Source of the DNA: Conchocele bisecta
Lineage: Eukaryota > Mollusca > Bivalvia > Lucinida > Thyasiridae
NCBI GenBank assembly: GCA_029237695.1
Contig: CM055271.1
Span: 35,026,462-35,090,461, forward strand
DNA length: 64,000 nt
Direction: 5' to 3'
A model generated the notes under the pieces. The model was not told the DNA's origin, did not search any database, and worked only from the letters and a program-made list of their open reading frames with translations. Shown piece by piece: positions 44,560 through 57,896 of the stretch. Position numbers and translations under genes: made by a program. Position 1 is the first letter of the stretch. Each line of letters opens with the position of its first letter.

Positions 44560-45325
44560 TTTAATACTGGACGTGGGATGGTCAAAAGTCGTGCTAATAC
44601 AGTCGTGGCCCATTGTCGGGGATACCAGCTATACCGTGGTAGAGGTAGGTGGAGTTTACTTATACCATCCTGGCCGGGTGTGGGGCTATTGTCGGGGATA
44701 CTAGATATACCGTGGTAGAGGTAGGTGGAGTGTACTGATACCATCCTAGCCGGGGGTGGAGCTATTGTCGGGGATACCAGCTATACCGTAACATAGGTAG
44801 GTGGGGTGTATCTATGCCATCCTGGCCGGGTGATGGTCCATTGCTGGGGATACCGGCCTTACCTTGGTAAAGGTAGGTGGGGTGTCTAGCGAATCGGCTC
44901 TACCTAATTAACCTATAGTTAACTTATATATTACGTTGGCCAAAAATAGACTAATAAACATTAAATCATTTGATTTGTGTCCATATTGAGTAATGCAGGT
45001 GGTCAATGTCGACATAAAAAGCAATTACTCCTGGTGGATAAAACCTCCAGTTCCCCGGGTAGCTTCAGAGTCCCTGCAGTAAAGCTTCAATAAAAGCCTC
45101 AAAAGGAGGCGATTGGCTGCCAGTTAGCTAGACAAGCAGCCTCCGTGGAGCCGATCACCCGGTACAACTATATTCAATCAGCCGACTACCGCACTCGACC
45201 AACCCACTCAATCCTGGTCGGGTGGATCCATTGTCGGGGATACCGGCCATACCGTGTTAGAGGTAGGCGGGTATACTTATAGCATTCTGGTCGGGTGTGG
45301 GTACTTTGTCGGGGTTTACCAGCTA
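44560..45325. repeat. 77-bp minisatellite array, left part
   Basis: Units of about 77 bp containing TTGTCGGGGATACCAGCTAT, ACCGTGGTAGAGGTAGGTGG and ACTTATACCATCCTGGCCGG. Four units lie at 44,600-44,890 and one more at 45,215-45,320, with about 320 bp of other sequence between. The array resumes at 48,746. Confidence 0.8.
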
Positions 45326-45336
45326 CTCTATTCCGT

Positions 45337-48300
45337 TTAGGCGAATAGTATTAGACATAAAATCGCCAAAGATCATTAGGATAAACATATCAAAGCTCCC
45401 CATGAATCCCACTGGAGCTTATTCCAAAATTCAAGATGGCGTCCAAGATGTCTGCCATAAATTTATTAAAAACATAAAGGTGACATTAATGAACGTATTC
45501 ACACATAGGGTGACAGTATATCATTGCACAATGCATACGTTTAACCTTGTAAATAAGTATGAGTCGACTAACCTTTCAAATATCCAATATGGCTGTCAAG
45601 AAGGCCAAGAAAATATGTAAAAAAAATACACTTTCTTCACAACATATATTAATTGATTTTTAATTGTCTATTATTAAAACTTCAATAATTTTACATTTGA
45701 AATAATATGGCATCCAAGATGGCCGCAAAACCTTGAAAACGTTGTCCGCTATGCATACAGAAGGTCGCAGCCCGCATGCTGAGCCCGCCTAGGCTGTTGC
45801 TACCCCGAGACTGTATTGATAGTCCCACTATTTAGTGATCGTATCAGGGTGTATTTATGTGGTTAGATATACATGTACATTTATATGGTACTTGAAACGT
45901 TGAAGTCAAATTTCGTAAAATCTTTAACGTAATGTAATTTGATATTGACGTATCAAATGGATGGTCTACGGAATCATGTATGGATGGTAACAAAAATGTT
46001 TGACGTTTGATGCTGACGCGACTTTGCGTTTAAAATCTACGTATAAGGTATTTTGAAAAACGTTATAACACAATCTGATTATGATTGGAGAGATATAAGT
46101 GATGTACATTTCGGACGGACTCTCTCACGGGCGGACGTACATGTGTCATCATAATCACTATGTCTCGCTTTCCACGATGGGCTCGACAATCAATTATTTT
46201 AGCATATATCTATCTTCTGGAATTAATTCACGTTAACTATAAATTTGATAAAATAAAGCATATTGCAATACAGTATATATGATCCACCTAATTCAATATG
46301 GCCTCCAATATGACTGACAAAACCTGCTAATTTGTATAATATATCGATAAGTAACAAACTGTGTATAATATTTCGGAAGTATCTTCCTTTTACAGTAATT
46401 GCATTTATATACGAGTACATTGTAAACATAACGTATATATTTCATGTGAAATAACTAATTATTTGTGAGGAAAAATGTGTAATTTTTCATGTCAGCCTAT
46501 ATTTGTATACATCTATGCTTACTTTCAATTGTTTACATTGTGATATTGTCAGATCTTATAGTTTAAGATATATATATTTGATATATTATAATACATAGCA
46601 TGTGTTACTAATCAATGGTTTGATAGCATGACCTTCTCAGGTGGTTACCAGGAATATTTATTGTTTACAATGGTGCAAATTACATATTATGTGTAATGCA
46701 TATGCATTGCACAGCAATGCATACATTACATAATTATGCACACACTTTGTAGAATCATGCAAGACGGGTATTGCATGTATATGGAAGTATGTGATACACT
46801 GCCCAGGCCTTATTCCCTTGAAGTTTGCTGTTGACAGCCGACGTTTGAAGAGTCTCTTGTCCGTGGGAACATGTTTACACTAACTGACGAACTGTTAGCG
46901 GTGCGAGTCGTCCTTACCAGAATCGTGATATTCTTGTTTTGGCCCTCACTTACAATTCGGCTTTCTTGTAAGTGAGTGTTGAAGCCGGTTATCCCATGTA
47001 TATGAGTAGTAAGATCAGTGTACTCCGATAAAGTTTAGGCGCTGGGACTTAAGTGACCATTGAGGACCTGGCACAAGTCCGGATACTCTAAGTTTAGGGC
47101 TGAATGTATATTTTCGTGATGCAAATATTCCGTTCTGATTTCGGGATTCCTATTTACAGATACAATACGGGATTTACCCCCAGTTGATTGGTGTCTAAAA
47201 TGACCATAGCTGTTGACAGCCCGTTAAACACAATTAATCATATATATATCTAGCATTCCAAAGCGGTCCAAAGCACGAGTTTAATGTTACATAATGTTTA
47301 TGCTTACTTTCTTTTCTTGTCGGTGTACCGTAAAGTCATACGTAATATTTATGCACACTAGAACGAGTTGAAACATGTCTCATCTGATACATGTATACGG
47401 CATAATATATTGCCAATACAAAACAGTATGAATCGAATCGAGTCAATAATCTCTCTAGACAAGGGATACACATATCGATCATGATATATGGTGACATGAA
47501 ATTGGTCACACAAATTAGAATGTGAATCTTGCATATACATGTATATATGTACGTTAAGTTATTTTTGATTCGGTAAATATGGTCATAATGAGTGGAGTAT
47601 TGTAAATTAAATGGATATTCCAAACGCGATCGATCAATCGTGTTTATCCGATGGTACTACCAACTGATACTATAATATAGCTGCTGCTATCACCTCGCGT
47701 ATGAAAATTTTACTATTATGCTGCCCATCTTCCACAAACACATCGATTTGAAAATGAATTATTTACACTTAATATAGTTCTAGGTATCATCAGTTTGGTG
47801 TTAAACTACCGATATAGATCAATTGTACTTATGATCGATAATTTCAATGTGGTGATTCGTGATGATAATGCCACTGGTGATTTGTTTAAAAGTTACTGAT
47901 AAGTTTGCTAATTTAGCAGGTTGTTCCAATTAGTTATGTGGTTAAAAACATTATTGTGTTTGACAATGCTACAATGAACTAAATCTGCCAATTTGAGACA
48001 AGTTTCAAGCATTAATAACAATAACGTGTTTTGTTTTATTCATTTCCCTGTGGATTTTCCGCATATATATGTAAGTTATTTTGCGATATTTCTCAAACTT
48101 TGGTGGCCATCTTGAATATGATTTTTCATATTATAATAAATAAAGCATGCATTAAATGCACTGCGTAGTTCAAATGTCTTCAACTGACCCTTACAACAAA
48201 TTCAAATAAATGTATAGTAATTAATGTAAATGTTATATATTTTATTTCAAATTTGCGTCATTTTCGACATTTCTTGCAATTTGCGGCCGTCTTGAATATC

Positions 48301-48745
48301 ATTTTATATAACACAATATACAAAATATGTATTAAATATATTGTATAGTTGGAATTTCTACTAATAACCCCAATATTACATTCGATTATAGTCATTTCAA
48401 ATGTTCCACATGTTTGCTCAGTTTAGAGAGTGGAGAGATGTTGGCAGCCACCTTGGACGCCATTTTGATTGTATTACATTTTACAATTTGGATTATTATG
48501 ATTCGTTAGTTATATTCGGTATGATTCGGCACATTTTTTCCTGATGGCTTTAGTTGATTGTGCACTAGTTATGATTTGTTTCATATTAAATGCCATTTTG
48601 GACGCCATCTAGATTCCTGGATTAAGCTCCAGTGGGATTCATGGGGAGTTTTGATAAGTTATTACTAATGATATTTTGGTAATTTCTGAAAAATTCAGCT
48701 TTAACTTTTTTATTTCCGATCTCAACCTTAATACTCTTCGCCTAG
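45337..48745. mobile_element. TIR element inserted in the minisatellite array
   Basis: The ends are inverted relatives: 45,337-45,440 contains TAGGCGAATAGTATTAGACA, then CTCCCCATGAATCCCACTGG, then AGATGGCGTCC; 48,597-48,745 carries the inverse complement of the same blocks in the same order. The minisatellite continues on both sides in the same orientation. The body has no transposase frame and holds several CCAT motifs (45,436, 45,575, 45,712, 46,297, 48,108, 48,282, 48,452). A target duplication could not be settled. Confidence 0.6.
47030..47230. repeat. Dispersed repeat, clearest copy
   Basis: Blocks GGGACTTAAGTGACC, GGGCTGAATGTATATTTTCG, TTCCGTTCTGATTTCGGGAT and TAGCTGTTGACAGCCCGT. Partial relatives lie at about 53,915-54,090, 58,475-58,560 and 60,795-60,865 in the same order and orientation. 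The class is unknown. Confidence 0.6.
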
Positions 48746-49080
48746 TTGTAGAGGTAGGTGGGTTGTACTTATAACAGCTACCAGCCATACCGTGGCAGAG
48801 GTAGGTGGGGTCTATTTATACCATTCTTGCCGGGGGTGGGTCAATTGTCGGGGATATCAGCTATGCCATAGTAGAGGTAGGTGGGTTGTGCATATACTGT
48901 CCTGACCGGGGGTGGGTCCATTGTCGGGAATACCAGCCATACCGTGGTAGAGGTAGGCGGGGTGTACTTATACCATCATGGCCGGCGGTGGGTCCATTGT
49001 CGGGGTTACATACCAGGTCTACCGTGGTATATGTAGGCAGGGTGTACTTATACTATCCTGGCCAGGGGTGGGTCAATTTT
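48746..49080. repeat. 77-bp minisatellite array, right part
   Basis: Four units with GTGGTAGAGGTAGGCGGGGT, ACTTATACCATC and GGGTCCATTGTCGGGG, in the same orientation as at 44,560-45,325. It ends about 300 bp before a host exon. Confidence 0.8.
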
Positions 49081-49388
49081 ACTCATTTTGATATTGCTTT
49101 ATCTTACTGTATCCAGCGTTGATGTTTAGTAAGTCCAATACGTACTTAATGTACCTTTTGTAGTATATAAGACTACTTTGTCTTTCACGATAGTGCTTGC
49201 TAAATATGTATTGTTTTAATTTTATACCGTCCCCTTCTATCCACTAATTAACAAGACACTGATGTCGTTCACATGTTGGCTTATGCTACATGCATAACTG
49301 CATTACTAAAATCAAAGTATATGATCTCAATTAAATTAGCTGGAACCGAGCAAAGGCGGATGCATGATCAGCGATTTGGCTCACTTAG

Positions 49389-49541
49389 AGCACCACGTCA
49401 TTTGCGACCAAGTTGATGGACTGGCGTATAACGGTAGCGAATGTGAAGTTAGAGGGCGGGCACCGGACGGTGACAATCTGTACGAGACATTCACCTGCCT
49501 AGATAGCATTTGGCATCACAAACAAACAGGAACGGACATCG
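49389..49541 (+). CDS. Host exon, small Cys-containing extracellular module
   Basis: An open segment of 51 codons, HHVICDQVDGLAYNGSECEV ... ETFTCLDSIWHHKQTGTDI, bounded by CACTTAG| and G|GTATGTA, a good donor. With these borders it is phase 1 at both ends, like the downstream module exons. Three Cys and an N-glycosylation-type NGS site suggest a secreted protein. An alternative acceptor at 49,339 would make it longer but asymmetric. I do not recognise the module. It could belong to the same transcript as the HYR exon 8.1 kb downstream: the split codon would join cleanly in phase. Confidence 0.5.
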
Positions 49542-52500
49542 GTATGTATATTTACAAAACGTATGCTACCTCTATGTTAGACAGTGAACGATAATGACAT
49601 ATTTTATCAAATGCCTGTTTTAGTTTATTTCAAGGAACCGTCCACCATTACGGTCTGTTCACGAAATCTGCCCATAATGTACGACTAATAAGCAATGCTA
49701 AATCAGTTGTTATTTTTTAATAATATGGTATTTTATTAACATTTACGAATGACCCATCTTCATATATTGTGAAATGCGGTCAAATATTGATTAATTACAA
49801 TGTACGAAACACTGATTTATGAGAATTTAACATTGGTGAATATAAGTGGAAGAACAATCGAACAACAAACATGTTTGACCAAATAGCTTACAAATGATCT
49901 AAGTAAGAATGTTTATGTTCTAAACAATGCTTACTTTAATTCGTAAATGTTGCTATACATACATGTCATTGAGAAAAAAACACATATTGTTTTTACAATG
50001 TGTGTAATAAAGTGAGCAAGTAAACACGACAAATACAGCATGCGTAAAATTGGTTACTTAAGCATATCGAAACCGACATTTATGTATACATACAGGCGTC
50101 ACTTTGTACATTGTTTATGTTGTTTTATATGCTTAAATAACAACTTTACGTACGTACGTCAATGTTCCGACTATATAACGCTGTCCGTAAACGGGCGCGA
50201 CAATAAATTACAAATAGTTCGTGAGTAAGCTGTAGCAAAACGCTTCACACTAAGCTTTATACGCTTCTTAAAATCGAAATACATTAATGTCATACTAGTT
50301 ATCAATACATATCAACCGCAACCTTTAAGACACGCATGTTTTATTTTGTTTGTTAATTGCAAATGACGTCATTTTCCATTAAATAACCAATCTATGTGTG
50401 TCACCTGATTTAAGAATCATAAAGATGGCGATTGATATTTATATATGCATGTAACCAGGAAATGAATGTGTTTTATTTTCAGAAGTGAGTTTCGATTAGT
50501 GTGAAGCGTTTTAGCACAGCTTACACACTGAAACATTTGAGATTTATGTTAATTTCTTGGTAACTGTACGATTTCTAGAGAACTCCCGTCTCAAACAACG
50601 GTTTCTTCATGTAATAGACGACCTGCCATGGCATGAATACAAACTTTCGATGGCATTGTTTTTACAAATCCATGCTAGTTTATATCTATGATGGGTAAGC
50701 TTTCAGATAGGGGTTGGTACCACCTCAAATTTTACCTTCGAATGTCATTTCAAGGATATTTAGGGGTTAAATCAAGACAAAAATACTTAGGTGTGTTAAT
50801 GTTTGCCCTATATAGGTACTTATCACTCATACAATCAATTTTGAAGTTGGAAACAAGTTAAATTCTGGTGGTAGTATTATTGTTAGTAATACAAAATGAA
50901 ATATGAATAATATAATTTCAAAATTGTCGCCAAAATAGTGACACTGCATGGAAAAACCGACATGTTCGTGCATATGTAACATAAACTAGCTCTTTGTATG
51001 TGTTTGTTACTGAATGTTTTCACAAAATCAAGCTGTAGCATGCTATGACATTTAATAACATATCATATTATATAATTTACTAACTTCAATTTCAAGATGG
51101 CCGCCAATAATTACATAAGCTTTTCAAATGAATAACTTGTAAATTGTCACAACTCTACTCCAGACACGGGGATTATCCTTTTAACATTTTTTTTGCAAAT
51201 TAATGCTCAACGTGGGTTATACCTTCTATAACTATACGTATGGGTTTACGCTGATGTTGGACTGTTTGGGGGGGAGGGGCAGTTCCAGGGTCATTCATGG
51301 GTCAAATCAAGACAAAAAGCTAAGTTTTTCTGCATTTCGCCATTTGAAGGCATACATAAGTCATACAAAATATGTAAAAAGTACAATATACCTGTTATAC
51401 ATTGACTATACTATATATTTATTAAATCAGCCAGGTAATGTAGAAATAAATATTCAACATAGCCGCCAAATTGCAAAATATGCAATAAAATGTGAAATAT
51501 AATCTTGCTACGTAAAATAACCAGTTCTAAATATGTTATTTATGTATTTTATAAAATGTATGTATCGCAAGTCGGTTAATTCTCATTCATAACAATAACT
51601 GTACTGTCCAACAAACATTACCTTGTGATTAAAATGAAGTCATGTTCATTTAACAGAGAATCTTACAATTATATCTCATACCAGTATACCCAACAAAGAA
51701 CATACTTATGTTTTCAATATCAAAACAAAGATCATGCTGAATTACCTGCACATTACTCAATTGTGATCTGGAAGATAATGACTCATTGAAATATATCGAT
51801 TAACATTATCACCGTCAATGCTACATGCTGATGGATAGTCATTATTGCGTGTAGATATGGCTTGATTCTCGTTTCGAGCATGATATTCAAGGATTTGTGA
51901 GCGAAATACGTTGCCAGTTGTATCGGTCGGTGTGATCCAAGTAATTTAATTTAATATGTTACATACACGGTTTAGCCTTACTGTATTACAGTCTACGTGT
52001 ACCTGATATTACGGCTTAGTGATTCGTTAGGAGACATCGTTCTCTAACATGAACTGTACATGATAGCCGTCGCAGCCACTTCATGCATTAAAGGGAAGAC
52101 GACAAAATGCACCGGTCGTAGTATGTGTGATAGTTATATGTCCATCCGTGGGAGAATGGCATTGCTTGTGAAATCGGGGCGTAGCTGGTCGGACTAGCCC
52201 TCAGACCCAGTGCGACGCGTAACGTTAATCCGCGAAATTATAACTGACTAGTTGGCACTAATTGAAGCTGGTTAATGCACACAAGTGATGTTGATATAGT
52301 TGACCAAAATGTACCTAGTAGAATGAAAATGGTTTATGCAAAGTTCTTCACATTTTTTCCTGTCAAATTGTGACCTAAATTCATCATCTGAATGAAACTC
52401 CAGAAAATTCTGGATACAGCATAGATCTGACATAGAGTTAACAAGCTATCATTATAGCGGTTCAGGACTTTTAGTTTAAACAATATTAGGATTAGAAAAT

Positions 52501-54084
52501 AAGCCTGGTAAAGATCAGTTTTACAATATGGCTAAGGAACAAATAGGTGAAATATGGTAATATTGTTTGAACAAACAAATGTAAAAGCACTTTTACTAGT
52601 AAAACACACTGCTGAAAGGGTCATACTATTATGTTATTGCATCTAATCCCCGGACCTGAATCACCATATTTAGATGAGAGCTACATACATATACGTCCAG
52701 ATGCGACATTGATTATTATTTGTGGCATTCATCATTCATCATAAGCATGTGCTATTATCTCCAAGAAATCACACTACGAGTATCAGTCCTGAATTTTAAG
52801 GTATCTGCCATTTACTTCTAGGAGGTGAAACAATCCGTATATATATCCAAGTAACACATATACATATATATATATCAGAATCTGTTTGCAATAGTGAATG
52901 TGTTACATTTTACAGTGGCTGGTCTACTACAACTATAAGTATAGTACGTTTATTTGTTTATTTGCCGAATATAAAGAGCTACAGGTACCTTCGAAATGCC
53001 AATAAAGACAGCAAAACAAACACAGAACAAATGACTCATAGAAAAACATGACGGTATACAGTACCCCACCCCGAAAAAAACAACGCAATCTTATATAAAA
53101 CTGACTAATAAAACAATAACAACGTTTAAGAATGTTGATAATGCGATGTGGTACGGTTGGCATAGTGGTATTGTTATCTTCAGATATCTGGAGAATCTGA
53201 AGCATTCTTGTTGAAGATCAAGTATGCTGATTACTGAGTCCACACTAACATATAAGAGGCCGCATATGTTGCTTCATTGCTGATTACAGAACTAGTGCAT
53301 ACATTGCGTTATTCCATTCTACGCTTTCAACAAATCTTATTTCTGACTTAAGCCCCCCCCCCCATCTAGTGCATCATCTAGTTCATCACCCATAGTATAG
53401 ATCCATATCTAGCTTAAGGATCACAGATGCTTGCAAAGTATGCATGTGATTTGTGATGTCATGTTACAATTTGTTTAAACTGGAAAGTATTGTCCTACTG
53501 TTTCTTCCATAACACCATGGTGAAATGAAAATAGTTCTATCAAATGGTCATGTTGAGTGACTTGATTATCAGCCTGCCCCATACCTACATGCTTTGTTTT
53601 CTTCCAATGGAATACTAATTCCTACAAATACCTCGGACACTCGGAAACATACACACTGTTTCTTATCACAATGTTTGTATCTATTTTAGCAATACGCTAA
53701 TTATATTGTCTATTATATACGGTGCGGTGGATGTTTGATTGCGAGCAATCGAAGGGGTAATGTAACGATCAGTGGTCCTCTTCACCGGAATGCCGACATG
53801 GTTTAGACCTCATTTACATGTTCTGCCTTCTGGTAGGCGTGAAATCTTGTCATACCCCCATTAAAAGGCAATATGATTAGTGCTAATCTGATTATTTTTT
53901 GAGATGGAACTAAGTGACTATGGTGTGGTATGGACCTGACACCAGATCATCCGGTCATTATAAGTGTACGGCTGAGTATACATTTTCTTGATGAAAATAA
54001 TTAGTTCTGATTTTGGTATTTAGCTCCAGTACATATATGTTAACTACAGGATGGACCTCGTTGGTCCGGTATTAAACGACCTTA

Positions 54085-54091
54085 ACTGTTG

Positions 54092-54122
<31 letters not shown>

Positions 54123-54600
54123 ACCGAGGGTTACACATTTAGTTGACACTAATCTTCCATGTGGCCCTCTATATACATGTACGTGTACATAGTGCATACA
54201 TAACAAGGAAACATGCACATATACAATTACTAAATGATTGACATAGTATGTGACAAAAACCCTAATCAAACGTTAAGAAAGACATCGCTAACGTGGATTA
54301 TGTTTCTAAATTGTAGCCTACTTGGGGTTTTAATTTGGTTAATATGTACATCAAGACTGCCTATCAGCATAACTTGAAGCAGTGTAGACTCTGATCATAA
54401 TATGATTTCACAGGAAGATCCAAGTCTACACATTCTAAACCAAACATATGTAACTTTTGTCACTACCATGACTACTTGTCAAAAACAGGCGAACAATTCC
54501 AAATAATGGAGCCCTAATAAGATATGCTTTGTCTGAAGTTTTCCTTATTGGGTTTTGGCGGAATAAAATGAGTTGATGTAATGGATCTTATATTAGGTAA
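54085..54600 (-). mobile_element. 3' end of a non-LTR retrotransposon
   Basis: On the minus strand the sequence ends ...GGTAAATAAAGACTATTATT followed by (ATT)n at 54,091-54,112. An AATAAA signal with a simple-repeat tail is the usual 3' terminus of CR1/L2/Jockey-like elements. Upstream it is an untranslated-looking body with no reverse transcriptase, so this is a short 5'-truncated copy; the left limit is approximate. Confidence 0.55.
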
Positions 54601-55934
54601 ATGTTCATTGTGTAGCCTTAATGTAAGTTGGTGTTTTATTTTTGGAAACATTATATATAAATGTACCTTTCCTTAAAAATATACCTTCATAAACACTTAG
54701 TATTTTAAGATAGGCCGTTATATATAGCACTCAATCATTATATACTGTGCAATATATATTAAAGGTTTATGATTCGAGAGAGTGGAGAGAGCATATATTT
54801 CAAAATCAGGCAACAAGTTAGAAAGTTACCATTTATACATGCAAGGATTGTCATGCTGAAATTAGTGGTAGCACATTGTGTGTCAGCTATTTCTGCATAC
54901 ATGTATTATATTATATGTTTATCAAGAGTGTAGATGTAAGCCATCTTTGATTTTAAAATTATGACTAACTCAACTCTTAATTTCCACATACCATGTAACA
55001 ATTAGCGAGGAAACCTAATTTTATATTTGACCTTATCATATGAAGGGTCTAGAATTTCATTGCCTAGACCAAAAAAGACGCATTTCAATGAGAATTTACT
55101 ACCGAAAACTACCGAAAACATTAAAAAAATTACATCTCATTTGTAGTTTAAAATCGTCTGGTAACAGAGATATTTCACTTTAAAGATTACAAAACTGGCG
55201 GCCATTTTGAATGTGGGGCTCCAGGAAATGCTGCCCCCCCCCCCCCCACCCCCTATTTGTCCATATTTTAAACTATGTTCTGTTAGTGTAATCAATAATA
55301 CAAATTGAACGACAATGCTAATCACAAATTCCATGAAAATGACAAGGTCCGACATATGTATTGCTAGTGTTGAACGTAAACTCAATACCGATCCGCACGT
55401 AACACTTGTTAATGGGGCTGTGTGTTTCTAACTCCCTTCCTGTCACCAGAATCTTTCTTCAGGTTGGATGGTATACACATATGAAAAACCGATATTATGT
55501 TGTCCATATTAACTGGAACTATTATCATGGATTTATATCTCCAATAAGTATAGTATTTTAATTTGCAAAAATCAACTTCTGAGGTAACACCTGAGACAAG
55601 GATGTATCGTTTACAACTACATTCTGCAGATATATGCGCCATCTTGGAGTGTTTGCATTGAGCTTAGCTTAACCGGTGCTAGCAGGCGCAAGCTCACATC
55701 AGCTGTTCAGTGAAGTATGGCGGTTATAGAAAGACTTTAAGTGCGTTCTTCCAGTGATGGCATTATTTTCCGAACCTTGGTGGTCGATGAGCACGACTGT
55801 CATTTTGCCTATTTGGTACTGCGTCATTCTCACATTGACTTTCATTTATGTTGGTTATAGGAGGCGTTTGTGTAATTGACTGTGACAATACAGGACAGAC
55901 CGAGACACAACTGGATTAGTGAAATATAGCTGTA

Positions 55935-56099
55935 CAGTGAATCCTCTGTAAACCGGACACACTGTAAATCAGGCATATGACCATTTTGTGACTTTTGCAA
56001 TCATGAACGTGCATTATTATCTGAGATGCATCACGAAGAAACCTCTGAATATGACATCACATATATTTTCTTGGTGTCCGGTTTATAGAGGTTCCACTG
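55935..56099. mobile_element. Short TIR element, pogo/Tigger-like ends
   Basis: CAGTGAATCCTCTGTAAACC at 55,935 and, inverted, the end at 56,099 (CAGTGGAACCTCTATAAACC on the other strand), about 26 bp with few differences. TA flanks both ends. CAGT(G/T)GAACCTCTATAA is a familiar pogo-type terminus. 165 bp, no frame: a MITE. Confidence 0.7.
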
Positions 56100-56939
56100 T
56101 ACATGCAATATATACCTTTTCTGTCGGTTTCGGCGAGTATTATGGATCGCTGTACTCTTTGTCTTGTAACTCACATCAGCGAAGGTCATGTTGAAAATGA
56201 CACCTTCGTCCTCAGGGCAATAGTGCATCGGGTCGTCCACAGCAGCTCGGGCAATAGTTTACAATGAATGTAACTTTGGCGTGGGGAGCATCGACTTACC
56301 ATTATAAATTACTTTGAATTTTATGACGTAATCTTCGACAAAATTTATGACGTCATGATTTTCAGCGCTGAAATAGTTTTGAATATTGACCGGGCACGCG
56401 GAACTATTAACCCAGGCAATTACTCAAAACTATGGAATATCATTCATATATATATGTAGTGACTGTCATTTCGATAGTTATGCACAGTTTGTCTATGTTT
56501 GGTATTGCGCCAGTTTTACAGTTGCACTAAAGCCGATGCGAGGAGTTTCACTGAGAACGGTTGTAGGATGCGTTTGTGTCATGTACGGTGAAACTACTGC
56601 GCTACACAAATGAATAAGTGCAATAAAACCACACATGCAATGTATACCTTTTCTGGTAGTCGTGTTCGGCGATTATCATGAATTGCTTGACTATGCCTTG
56701 CAGTATTGTAGCATGTCATTGGATAATCCCATATATGAAATATTCAATTATCGATCAGTTTTTTAACACAGATCACAGTATCAGATAAAGCAATGCTATA
56801 TACAATGTACATAATACATGTTGGTAATGCCCTGGTAGATGAGTCGCAGCCACTGTAGACCTTATTGTTATTGTACATATTACCACCGTTTTAACCTTAT
56901 GGCAAAAAATAACTAGAACATGTAGTTGTAGAACACGGA

Positions 56940-57510
56940 TGCCCCACATACCGCTTTGATAATAAACGAGGCAAAAGTCCAAGTCCAAAAGGGGAGATAA
57001 TCCATGACATGTGAGTCGATTCAAAAATCGAAATAAACTTTGAGCATCTACTCATCATCAGGAAGCTACATACCCAGTTGCAGGTGTGTAGCTAGTGCAG
57101 TTTAAAAGTTGTATGACTTACAAGGCAAAATTGCCTAATTCTAAGTCAAAAAGAGGGAGATAATCCATGACCTGATGTTAAATAAAAATGGAAATAAACT
57201 TTACGCATCTAATCATCATAATGAAGCTACATGCATAGTTACAGGGGTGTAGCTATTAGGGTTTAAAAGTTTTACGACTTACAAGCCAAAATTGGATAAT
57301 TCTAAGTCGAAAAGGGCGATAATCCACGAACCTGGGGTCGACTCAAAAATATAAATAAAATTTCGTATTTTCATCATAAGGAAGCTGCATACCTATTTCA
57401 GGTCTGTAGCTAGTACGGTTTAAAAGTTTTACGACTTACAAGATTAGTGACGGACGGATGGACGGTCTTCCGGACGGACGGACTTCCGGATGGACGGACA
57501 TACTCAACTG
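56940..57510. repeat. Satellite family 2 array plus GGAC-rich tail
   Basis: Three to four units of about 155-160 bp with TCTAAGTCGAAAAGGG, GGGAGATAATCCATGACCTG and GCATCTACTCATCATCAGGA blocks, then a tail of GGACGGACGGA repeats (57,447-57,505). It is related to 3560-3800. Confidence 0.8.
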
Positions 57511-57644
57511 TCATCATGTATCGAGTACCATAGGAAAACAGTCGCCACATAAAAGTAGCTTTCATGAAAGTTAGTAGTAATTGTTTTCAATAAAAAATAT
57601 TATCGTTAGACATGCATACATTAAAATGGCATTGCCATTTTCAG

Positions 57645-57896
57645 ATGATGCCCCTCCACAACTAAGTTGCATCACCCCTCAGATATTCTATGCGGACAGA
57701 GGCGTATTGAACACTACGGTGAACTGGGAGGAACCAACTGAAAAGGATGCTGTTGACTCTAATCCTCAACTTGAACAACTGGAAGGTCCCTCGCAGGGTG
57801 ACGTGCTAGAAGAGGGCTCTCACTTTGTAATGTACCAGGCAAGGGACGCTGCCGGAAACGTGTCTCCAGCATGTACAACAGAACTGAGGGTAGCAG
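57645..57896 (+). CDS. Host exon encoding one HYR domain
   Basis: An 84-codon exon between TTTTCAG| and G|GTAGTT, phase 1 on both sides. The translation DDAPPQLSCITPQIFYADRG ... VNWEEPTEKDAVDSN ... GSHFVMYQARDAAGNVSPAC has every hallmark of a hyalin repeat (HYR): the PP...C start, the V-W-x-x-P-x-x-D strand, and the YxAxDxAGN...C end. HYR is an immunoglobulin-like extracellular adhesion fold, often mixed with CCP and EGF modules in large secreted proteins such as SVEP1-type proteins. It may follow the exon at 49.4 kb. Confidence 0.85.

Larger units (their letters stand above)
49542..57644. other. Intron or intergenic sequence
   Basis: No exon-like frame is recognised. Contents: CCAT motifs at about 50,425, 51,097 and 55,197; C-runs at 53,352 and 55,232; a dispersed-repeat copy at 53,915-54,090; a retroelement tail, a short TIR element and a satellite array listed separately; and a partial direct repeat (ATATACCTTTTCTG) at 56,108 and 56,646. 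Confidence 0.55.

Noticed and set aside
45297..45620. 107-codon plus-strand frame
   Set aside because: It begins inside a minisatellite unit and runs into the terminal repeat of a mobile element, with no coding signature.
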